From NCBI RefSeq assembly GCF_026212465.1, contig NC_080062.1, positions 1,479,501 through 1,543,500 on the forward strand: DNA of 64,000 nt. Reading direction: 5' to 3'. The position numbers were made by a program, and so were the translations under genes. Positions 23,501 through 35,500 of the stretch are shown in pieces. Under the pieces are notes generated by a model. That model worked only from the letters and a program-made list of their open reading frames with translations, had not been told where the DNA came from and made no database searches. Every line of letters begins with the position of its first letter. Position 1 is the stretch's first letter. This DNA comes from Amaranthus tricolor. Its lineage: Eukaryota > Streptophyta > Magnoliopsida > Caryophyllales > Amaranthaceae.

Positions 23501-26500
23501 GGTTGTTGGCAATGATAGTGGGGAGAAGGTAGGTGTTTCTATTTCCTGATTGTGAAATTTTAATTCTCTAATTTATAGTTGCTGAAAGTATTGCGTAGAT
23601 TGTTCTCTGTTTGTCTATGGTAGGTTATGTAGTATCATGTTATATTTCTATGGCTGCGAAGTTGTAAGATAGTGTATATAGTTTAATGATGATCACTTCA
23701 AGCTGTGGTATTAGAGCTCAATTCATCATGCTAATGTGAAAAGTTTGCCATCTTACTGAATGAACATTGTAGATAATAAGAAAAACCTTATCTACAGCCT
23801 TACTTCATAGTTGGTGATTGATTGACTAGTGTGCTTCCTTGCCGGATTTTTCCTCCCTTTGCGTTATGTGTTCAGTTTATGGGGTTCACAGGAACTTGAG
23901 TTGGTTATGTTATGCCAACTCAAACATTGGTTTTCCCGTGCGCCTCACCTTAATATTTATGCCCGTCCCTGAAATAAGTTTAACAAGGTTAGTTGGTCTC
24001 TGTATACTTGTTTTTACTATGCAAGAGAAGAAGTGTATCACCTTCACCCGTCACACCAATAAGGGTCTTCCCTTTTTTAGTCTTCACATTTCTTGAATTT
24101 GATTGATATCGATGCAGTAATACTATATTTCCGTCTTAAAAATATTTATCCTTGTAAACTTTCTTTACAATTCATTGTATAAAAGAAAATGCTCGTTGAA
24201 CTGTATGTGCCAACCATGATTTCCGTTGTTGTGTACAGTTGCCAAGACAATTTTGTATATTACAAAAGAAACTTTTGTTTGATTCAAACCTACTTGTGAA
24301 CGGTGATAGGTATTTGCAATGTTGTCTAGAATGCTATGTGCTGACCGTCTTGGTATCTTTTACTGTACTAATATCCTTGTCGTTTAGTGCATTTGCATGT
24401 GTCTTTTATCTGTCACAACTCCCAAACATCCGAATTTCTTGGTTGATTCATTCTGATTTTCGAATAAATATATAATGCAAGATTCTTGACTAATATGACA
24501 GACCAATTTTATATCTGGGTCTTTGATGCTTAATTGAAATACCTAGGGTGACGTTTGCAAATAGAGTTTTTAACACCTTTAGTATTGAGGAGATCGTGAT
24601 GGTGAATGCATTGCTAAAAAGATTGTAAAATAGTAAATTCTGGCAATACCCTTTCCACCTAGGATCTGATCTTGTTTTCCATTACTTGTGGTACATATCT
24701 GAATGGTGGGCATGAATTTTGCTTGTCATCCAATTTCTCGTCATTGATTTAAGGTGAGATATGTCCATTTGATCTTGTCCATGTACTTGCTTTGTATCTT
24801 TTGCTTGCTTGATATATTACTCCTGTGCAGGTATCCATTTTGGCTGGCACTCTTGCACGTCTTGATAGAGATGCTCCCCACTACAAAAAGTATGTGGTAA
24901 AAATATTTTTTAGCTTGAATTTATTGCTTGGTCATGATATGAATTTTGTTCTCTCATATTAGTGAACTGAGGTGTAGTGGATTGTGATATAAGGTCAAAA
25001 AGGAGGTACAAAGCTGAATGTGGGGCCGCAAAATAATGTTTGTTCGTTAGTAAGGTAGAACTTAACTGTATATGTACCATTCCATTGTCATTTGCTTCAA
25101 TTTCTTGCCTAAGAGGCAGGAAACAACTTTCTTAGTTGGTGCGATTCCTTTTGACTATCGAAACTAGCAACAATTGAGGACCGGAAGATTTGACTGTTGT
25201 CATTGAATGGATTAGTCAAAAGTGTTTGCAGGTATTGAAAGATCTTAGGCACAATTTAGCTTATGCACTTTTGAAGTAACCAGGGTAGACAGTTGGAGGG
25301 CATGGTTTTATAGGGAAAGGAGTCGTTGCTACACCTTTATGGAGAGTAGGGTAGAGCTCTACTGAGGTCACTTTGATTTTGCAAGTGTGTTATTGAACTT
25401 TGCTGTTCTTATAAGATATTCTATGTGGGTCATTAGCTTGTTAGTAGTTAATTATCTTCTCTAATGGTTATCTTGGACTTTGACTGTTTATGTTGTCTCA
25501 CATAAGGATTTAAATGTTTTTTACTTTTGGTTGCCATTTTCATATTTGGTACAGTCTTTAGTCACTTTGTCCAAACCAATCCACTTCCTTCCTTTGAAGA
25601 CTTGAAAGTTAATTGTTCTATATGAAACATGTTCTTTCTTGTACCCTTTTTACTATATTATTCAATGTGCTGGCTGTGCTTGGACCTAGAGTAGCGAGAT
25701 AATAAAGATGGCTACAGCTTGCTAGCGTATTGGTGCATTTTAGTTTAATCTTTGTTTTATAGCCTTGAAATTATTATGATAATATGTCTGTAATCCTCTT
25801 GAGAAGTTGATGTCAATATAGGGTTGCAAATGAGATTGGTAAGGTTGTAGACACCCTATGTAGTCCACTTGAGGTAGCATCAATTGGAAGAGATAGTGTT
25901 GACCCTATTTCATTTAGTATTAATTAAGTTTCGTTGAAGAGCGAGGTTTTCGCTATGTCATTTTTTGGTTTAGATGTAGCATTTAGAAAAGGTCAGAAGT
26001 TAATATTTTATTTAGCATTTTCATCCATGGGATTAATGACTTGCTTGCAGTATTGCTAATTGCTATAGATCAAATGGGAGTGCTTATTCCCTAAAGACTA
26101 GCGTATTTGGTGAAATATGTCATTTGATTTATAAGCCCTTAATTAGTTTCCTACACAAACCAATGCAAAGCAAGTTTCATTCCATTACAATCGACCTCAA
26201 TTCCATTACAATCGACCTCAATATAACTAACGTTTCGTTTGTCATGACTCACGACTGTCTTAATTCAAAGCACCACTCGGTGGACCAGGTGGCAGCTATG
26301 ATATCAATGCTTTAATGTTATAGATCAAAAAATGGGAGAGTCTATCCCAAAAGATTTTCCGATTTGGTGAGAGAGCCCATTCGAACTATAAGCCCCTGAT
26401 TGGTTTCTTACACGACCAATCTGCAACAAGTCCTATAACTTGCAATATGCTCAAATTCATTACAGATTTCCCCTCTGAATAAAATATAGGGAGGGAGGTG

Positions 26501-29500
26501 AAAGAAAGTTTAAATCTCTAATTTGAAGCTCGAAAATTTTGTTAACTGTGGTATCATCCAGTGCTTCCCGAGTGCTTCCCGAGTGCTTCCCTCGTACTGT
26601 ACTTTCCTGTTAACAATGCTTTACTGTTCGTGATGTAACTCTTGGCTTTTTGGATATGTATGACCGAAAGTGATTACTTTGCATTATTCATTATGCAATT
26701 TTGATGATTGATTATATGAAGCCAATATATACTTGCTGATCCTGAATATCCCCCCCCCCCCCAAAGAAAAAAAGTGTGAATTTTTTGATTCTGACATAAT
26801 CTATTGCTCTGTGGATGCAGGGATGGCTACAATGATTTTAACACATTTTACATGCAAGTAAGTAGCCTGTTTTACTATGTGCTACAAGATTTTGAGTTTT
26901 TTTTACTTTTTATTTCTGAAAAGCAATTCAAATTTTTAAATGCTGGCAATTCTTTTTTACTTGGGTTTTTTAGGTTATATAAACTTGACAATGTTGCACG
27001 TTAATATTTAGATAGATAACTTTTTTTAGTAGAGCTAATTGATCCACCAATGAACAATTTGTTTGCAGGCGGCTTCAGGGACTAAAGGTGGTTCCAGTGG
27101 TTCTCCTGTTATAGATTGGCAAGGAAGGGCCGTTGCTTTAAATGCTGGAAGCAAGTCATCCAGTGCATCTGCTTTTTTCTTACCCTTGGAACGAGTGAGT
27201 TATTTTATCTCGTGACTTTTTCCTTGCCATCATACTAAAATTCCATTGTATGAGAATATAAGAATCTAGCTCGTATTAACACAACACACTCCCCCCTGCG
27301 AAAAAAGGGTAAAGATAAAGCGTGTTTGGTCTTAAATATGATGTTGGCTGGCTTACATAGATGATTAGTGGCGACCTATATGATTAATCAGTTAATGTGA
27401 AAGTTCACTCGAGTCGTTTAGGAACTATTTATTGAGAGTTGGACATTGACTTTTTTGATGCATTGATCTTGTCCATGTTTAATTCATGTCAGAATTATCA
27501 TATAGACGTTGCTTTCTGCTTATGCAATTAGCTAGTGCTCTACCTGTCGTTGAGTGTTGAATTTGACTTTGTAGGTTGTCAGGGCACTAGAATTTCTCCA
27601 GAAAGGCAGAGATTTATCTACAAATAAGTGGCCTGCTGTTACCATCCCTCGTGGTACGCTCCAGGTTTGTTGATATTTTCCCTGGATATGATTAATTCAA
27701 TGTCTTCAGCTCGTTTTTATGAAATTCCCTGGTGTGCAAGCTTTTGTACTTTTTAGTGCTCTTGTGTGAACACCAAGAATGACAACATACTCGGAGTGAT
27801 CATTCTGCTGGCTATTGTGCTGTGTGCATATATTATCATGTTACAATGTGACCAGTGTGGAGGAGGGGGACATTTTTTTATCACGACACATTTTTTTTTT
27901 ATCATGATTGGATTGTATTAGAGATCCTGTCTAAGCTCCTTGTTATTTGGAATAATCTTGGATGAATTAACACAATGAGTTCTAGATTAAGTACTGATGC
28001 ACTATGGTCTATGCTTTTTATAGATAAAATTATTTTATTTTAATTGATGAAATTGCACGTATTAATGCCAAATTTGAGACATGGAGACAAGGGTTAGGAC
28101 TTGTGGGTTTAAACTTGGCCGTAGTAAAACAGATTATATAAAATGCAAGTTTCACACAATTAAAGGACGACATATGAAGATGTGGTGAAATCAAAGAATC
28201 AAGAATATTCGTGTTTTAAGTCCTTAGTTCAGTTTTTCTATGTAGTGATTGACTAAGATGTAATTTGGGTGCCTCTAATAGAAAGGTGCAGCATTATGCG
28301 ATTATAGTGTACCAGAAAAACTAAAGTGGAAATATATATAGATTTACCATCAGACGTGCTTTGCTACACGGGTCAAGATGTTTGCATATAAAAGTGCAAA
28401 TCAAAAAACTAAACTTACTGAAATGCGTATGTTTAGATGAGTGTGTGAGCATAGGCTAAGAGATAGAACTCGAAATTATATTAAGGACTAAAGTTATGTG
28501 TGGGAGATATTACAAATAAGATAAAAGAATTGGATTTGTTGGTTACAATCAAGAGTTGGTTAAGCGATGACTACATAAGAAAGGAAAACCAAAGATGACT
28601 TGAATGGAAGAAGTACATAAGGATATAGTTGAATTTTACTTCTCTAGGAACATATGGCCATGTATAGGATGAATGGAAAAGGCTACATGTTACAAATGCT
28701 CTCTTATGTTGACTTATTTTGGCTTATGTAGACAACCCTATATCTTGGGATTAAGGCTTTAAAATTTTTTGTTGTTGTAACCTCTTATCTGAAACCTATA
28801 TCTGAAACCTTAATATAGTGTTGAGCTCAGAAAATGGATCAGAATTGCATGAATATTCGGCGACTATGTTCTCTAGTCATCTTATTGCGAATATTCAGCA
28901 ACTTTAAAATTTAGATAATTGTGGTTTTGGTACTATAAATTCGATCTGGCTTTGGAATTGGTTGAGCTGTCTGAAAACGATGCTATACTAGAGTTCGAAC
29001 AATGTGTTTCAAACTCCAATATTGCCAAGATCGAATGTATGAGGTTTTGTGACAAACAAATTTAGCTATCAATGATATCGATGTTTGTAGGAGAAAGTAA
29101 TGCAATAAAACGACACAAAAATTTAACGAGGCTCACCCAACTTAGGCTACGTCCTTCGGTGTGTAGTATCTCTTATATTATCAAAGGAGTTCAAAGAACT
29201 CTCAAATATGGAGAATTACGATAGAGAAGAGATATAGACTAGTGTTTGGCTTGGGGTGTATTTTGTGGATGATTCTTTATGTGTGAATGAGAGCTCTCTA
29301 TATATAGGAGAGATCTCACTAAGTAACATTAAGTACATTAAAACTATGAATAAATGATAATGAAACATTCCCAAGTACTTGAAGAGTCAAAAACAGCATC
29401 CTAGGAGCATCAAGAATTAAACCTTTGCACTTCTTCATTAAGTCCCATAACTCCAATGAATAACTCATACTTCATTACCTCATTAATCCATACTTTTAAT

Positions 29501-32500
29501 CACCATCATAAATCACAATCATCAAGACTCAACATAATACACCAACATTAACATACTCATTGGATTCCAAACCCAAGAGTCAACCATTCATAACACTGTC
29601 TGTTATCTGTTAATATGCGTAAATGTTCTAATGGACTTCATCATGGTTATGTAGATGACATTTGTGCACAAAGGTTTTGATGAGACATTTCGGCTTGGTA
29701 TTCGAAGAGATACGGAACTGGTACTTAATGGCTCTATATGTCTCTTTTCTGTCAGCTGCCTTCAGGCATTTTGAGTTATTTGGATGCTGACTTCTTGTGT
29801 GTTTAATTAAGTAGATGGTGCGACAAGCATCTCCACCAGGAGAAACTGGAATGTTGGTTGTTGATTCAGTGGTGAGTATGGTATCTTATACCAGTGAGAG
29901 CTTTTAGAATGAATTGTTTTTAGCTACCTTTTTACGTCTCCTAAAAACTGCATTCTATTTCTCATTGCAGGTTCCAGGTGGGCCAGCTCATAAGCATTTG
30001 GAAACTGGTGATGTGCTTGTTCGTGTTAATGGTGAAGTAAGTCCACATAATTAAGCATTTGCTTCACTTGAATTCTTTCTGGATGGACAATCTATCTGAG
30101 ATATCCTTTGTCATTTAAGTTATATTCTATTGAACCTCTTTTCCTCACAGTTAAATTTATAGCTTAGTCCAAGATCTAGAGATGTATTATTGTATGATCT
30201 TTGATGGTATTATGATAATGTATCCTGATAGTTTTTGAAAGTAATTTGGAGTAGTGCTTTTATGTGTTGTCTTTTTTTGGTTCATTTTTATCCATAAATC
30301 AATTTTATGGAAAGGTCTCCTGATGTCATGTACCTTCGATAACAGTGTGTGACATGCTGTTAACTCAAATTGCTGCTTTCTGGTTGCCATTTGTTTACAG
30401 ATATTAATTTGGCGTTCGATTCTTCTGAAAATGGCATTTCTTGATTTGCATTTATTGTAATTGATTATTTGTGATACAATCCTTTGCAGGTTATGACTCA
30501 ATTCCTCAAACTAGAGACACTGTTAGACGATAGTGTGAACAAGAAAGTTGAAATGGAGATAGAAAGAGGTGGCACTCCAATGACAGTGAACTTGACGGTG
30601 AGCTCACAATTTACAAATTTTCTTCCATATCAAGCTTACTATGTGCTTCTTTAAATAAAGCTTGTCTTTGTGTTTGTGGAATCATGTTTCGTAGATTTGG
30701 TTTTGACTTTATTTTCACGAAATGGATTTAGAATAAAAGAGATATATAGTTATTTTTTTTGTAATTTTTTTCGTGGGAAATTGAGTTGTATTTTGTCTTT
30801 TCTTTTAATTGGTAAGTTTCTCATAAAAGCGAAAGTGGAGATATTTGGCAAATGTCTTTTGGGTGTTAGCTGTTGGCTTTTTTAGTTGGCATGTTTGCCA
30901 GTTGAATGCGTTGCCTTTTTGTTGGTTTTAGCCAGATAAGTCAGCTTGTTAAGAAAATACTTAAACTAAGTGGGCCAACAAGTCAAAAGCCAACCAAGTT
31001 GAAATTTTCATTTTGGCTTAAAAGCTAGCTTATGAAAAGCTATTTGCCAAACACGTTTTTTGGCTTTTTGACTAACCATAAAGCCAGAAGCCAATCTAAA
31101 AGCCATCCATCGAACAACCCTAATATTTGTTAGAACAATTTTCCATGTTGATTTGTTTTGGCTCTTGTAGCCAAAGCCTTTGACAATTGACTTTGTTGGT
31201 GTTTTATTCTGCTTTTTTGTATATCTTGATGTTTTTTGTTGGTCTGTGCCTTATATAATTGATGATTCAGATTCAAGATTTGCACTCAATTACCCCAGAT
31301 CACTTTCTTGAAGTGAGTGGTGCAGTTATTCATGCTCTGTCCTATCAGCAGGTCTGCACCTTTATCTCCCAATTTTAAGCTTAGATTTGTGCATGTTTTC
31401 TCTGGTGTCCTGATTGTTCACTTACGCTTTTATGTGAATTGTCTGTTAGATGTGGTGTGTGGCTTATGGAATAGTTTATATGTCAATGTAAGAGTTGAAG
31501 CCTGATTGAAAGTCTGAAAATTTTGAGTCTCACCCCCTCCCCTGTTTCTCCCCCTTTTCCCTCCTCTGATGTAAGTTCTTTCACTATTGGGTGGTATGGG
31601 GTTCTGGGGTTGCTACTTATTCAATGAAGGTTTCTTTGTTTGTATTCCCTAAATGTTGTACCTTTTGTTTGGATCTAGCTTTTTGCTTCCATCTTGTTTT
31701 CTATAAGCTCATTATTTTTTACAGGCCTCAATTTCAGAATCTCTGCATGTTGAGATGGTCGATTATGACTATATATAATTTGGCACACCAAATTTTGTAA
31801 TGATTGTTTCAGGAAATTCATTAGCCTTTCTTTTGTGCATGGATGATATACCCCCTGGTGTCTTTATGGGATTTTTGGTTGTTCTTTACAGTAAGCATTT
31901 TGGTATACCCAATAATGACATTCTACTATTTTTTGTTTGTCTTTATAGTAAGCATTTTGGTATATCCAATAATGACATTCTACTCTTTTTTCAAGATAAT
32001 TTTTTGATGTGGGAGTCTTCTTTACAAAATTTGTTTCGGGTGCTGATTTTCCCTCCAATTACTGTTGCATTCCAAGTTGTTATGCCCTTGCATCAAGTAA
32101 CTTTGATGTTCATGTCTAGACAGTGTGAAAACAAGAAACACTGTTCATGTCATTTTTCACTAGTTCACTTGATTGTTATATTTTGTAAATTTTGCTATTT
32201 TAGTTTTTAATCATGACGCAGTTTTTTTTATCCAACATCATTAATTATTCAAACTATTTTTGCAGGCTCGAAATTTCCGGTTTACTTGTGGTCTTGTTTA
32301 CGTTGCAGAACCTGGGTAAGTCTTTCATTTGAAAACTATTAGAGAATAAAGGATTGACTTGTTTGATTTTGGCAGCATGTGCTTATAATGGCTTTTGGCT
32401 GTCAGTTCATTTTCTAGTCGTTCTTCTGATCTAATATCATGTTTATCGCATCATTGAGATAATTACTTGCCCGTTTTGCCTTCTTTGTTGTTGGCAGTTA

Positions 32501-35500
32501 CATGCTGGTAAGAGCTGGAGTGCCTCGCCATGCTATCATAAAAAAATTTGCTGGACAGGAGATATCATGCCTTCAGGAGCTGATCTCTGTTCTCTCTAAG
32601 TTATCTAGAGGTACTCGTGTGCCGCTTGAATACATAACTTACATGGATAGGCACCGAAGGAAGGTAATTGATTTAACCTAGCTTATTTAGTCTAAGTCTC
32701 ATATATTAGGCATGAAATTGAATACTTCTCATAGTTCGGATATAAAGTGTTTTGGCTTAATTTGTTTGATCCATAGTGAAGATTTGATGATTTCTGGAGT
32801 TTTGTTTTTGAAAAGATACTGTTTTTCTCTCTTACTCTCATTACATAGGGGCATATTCAATATATACATGTATAATGTAACTGACTCAAGATAACTGCCT
32901 AATAACTGACTAAGGATAACTGCCTATTGCATAAACTGCCTAATGTAACTGTAAAATGTATAAACTGCTGCTTTCCAATACTCCCCCTCAAGTTAGGTCG
33001 TGGGGTCACCGATGCCTAACTTGCATAGAGTGCTGTTGAAGACCTGTGATGAAACTGCTTTTGTGAGAATGTCGGCTAGTTGGTCTTTAGATCTGATGAA
33101 GGGAAGACAGATGACCTTGCTTTCTAGTTTCTCCTTGATAAAGTGTCGATCGATCTCTACATGTTTCGTTCGATCATGTTGGACTGGATTTTCGGAGATG
33201 CTTATTGCTGCTTCGTTATCACAATATAGAAGGCTGGCCTGTGTCTGATGAAAGCCTAGCTCTCATAGAAGTTTCCTAATCCATAGAATCTCTGTAACTC
33301 CTTTTGCTATCCCTCTAAATTCTGCTTCAGCACTGGACAGGGCAACCACCTTCTGTTTCTTACTCTTCCAGGTGACTAGATTACCCCCCTACAAGAGTGA
33401 AGTATCCTGAAGTAGACTTCCTGTCGTCCCGATCACCAGCCCAATCTGCATCTGTGTAACCAATAAGATCAAGATTATCATTCTTTAAGTAGAGGACTCC
33501 TTTATTACTGGTTCCCTTTAAGTATCTCAGGATCCTCAGGACCGTTGCCATGTGCTCCACTTGAGGTTGATGCATGAACTTGCTTACAATGCCTACTGCG
33601 TAGGCAATATCTGGTCTCGTGTGGGATAAGTAAATCAACTTTCCCACTATCCGTCTATAGCGATCTTGGTCTGCCGCTTCTGCCCCTTCAACAATTTGTA
33701 GACCATGATTAGCTACCATAGGTGTATCCGCTGGCTTGCAGTCTAACATGCCTGTTTCTGCTAAGAGGTCTAAGATGTACTTTCTCTGATTGATGAATAT
33801 CCCCTTCCTTGACCTTAGAACTTCTATTCCTAGGAAGTATTTCAGTTGTCCCAAATCCTTCATCTCAAACTCTTGGAATAATTTGCTCCTGAGACGGTCA
33901 ATTTCCTTGGGGTTGTTTCCGGTAATCACCATATCATCTACATAAATCACGAGGCATGTAATTTGTTTTCCACTTCTCCTGAGAAATAGGGTATGATCTG
34001 AGTTGCTCTGTTTGTAGCCAAATCTCTTCATTGCTGTAGTGAATCTACCGAACCACGCTCTAGGGGATTGTTTCAAGCCATATAGTGCTCTTTTAAGTCG
34101 ACACCCCTCTCCTTGGCTATACTCATCTGAATACCCGGGTGGTGGCTTCATGTATACCTCTTCTTCAATCTCTCCATGTAGGAAGGCATTTTTCACATCA
34201 AATTGAAACAGAGGCCACTCTTTATTTGCTGCTACGGAGAACAGGACTCGAATGGTGTCGATTTTAGCCACAGGTGAGAAGGTTTCCGAGTAGTCTACCC
34301 CGTAAGTCTGTGTGTACCCTTTAGCAACAAGTCTTGCTTTATACCTCTCAATGGTTCCATCAGCGTGATATTTGACTGAGAAAACCCATTTACATCCAAC
34401 CGTCTTCTTATCACCTGGTAATCTGCACTTCTCCCACGTTCCGTTTTTCTGGAGAGCCATGATCTCTTCGTCCATAGCTTGCTTCCACTTTGGTTATTGA
34501 AGGGCTTCTTCAATGGTGTTCGGAATGGTACTGGAATAAAGGGATGCATTAAAGGCAACAGCTGTCTGTGAAAGTTGTTCATCATCCGGTCTACCAACAG
34601 GATATCGGGATCTCTGGGATTCATACTCGGGATCATACCTCTTCGGGGGCATTCCTCTTGTACTTCGAGGGGGCAAATTGTATTTCCTGGGGACAACACC
34701 ACTTCTTGGCACAATATAGTCAGTGGATATATCAATGAGAGGAGCAGTAGGACTCGGTGTTACCTGACTCGGGCTCGGTGTTACCTCTCTGTCGGTCGGA
34801 TGCTCAGGGATTGGATGCTCAGGGACTGGAGTAGTAAACTGAGGAGATGAATCAGTGACAATGTCTGTGGCAATATCGGTGGTAGTACCTACTTGCTCTT
34901 TGGGAGCTCGACTGTCAGCCAAAGGATGAGTCAACCAGCTGAGGTCCTCACTCATACTCTCCCCCTGAGACCGAGGGTGGGTGTAGTAGGAAGAATGTTC
35001 AAGGAAGTCACAGTCCATGGTGGTGTAAAGTTTGTGATGGACAGGGTCATAACATCGATAGCCCTTTTGCGTAGTTCCGTACCCAAGAAACACACATTTG
35101 ACTGCCCGTGGTTCAAATTTAGTGCGGGCTCGTGATGGAAGATGGACATACACAACACACCCAAAGATGCGAGGACGAAGGGAGTGAGATGAGGGAACAT
35201 GAGTAAACTTATTTAGTACGGCGAGAGGGGTCTGGAATTGGAGGATTTTGTGGGAAGTCGGTTTGTGAGATAGGTGGCAGTAGCAATGGCCTCAGGCCAA
35301 AAGTGTACAGGTACATGAGTGTCAAACATGAGAGCCCGTGCGACCTCAAGAAGAGTACGATTTTTTCGTTCAGCAACCCCATTTTGTTGAGGAGTGTCGG
35401 GGCAGGAAGTCTGATGAATTAGGCCATGCTCAAGGAAAAACTGTTTCATTGCAATAGAGATATATTCACCACCATTATCTGAGCGAAGTATTTTAGGTTG

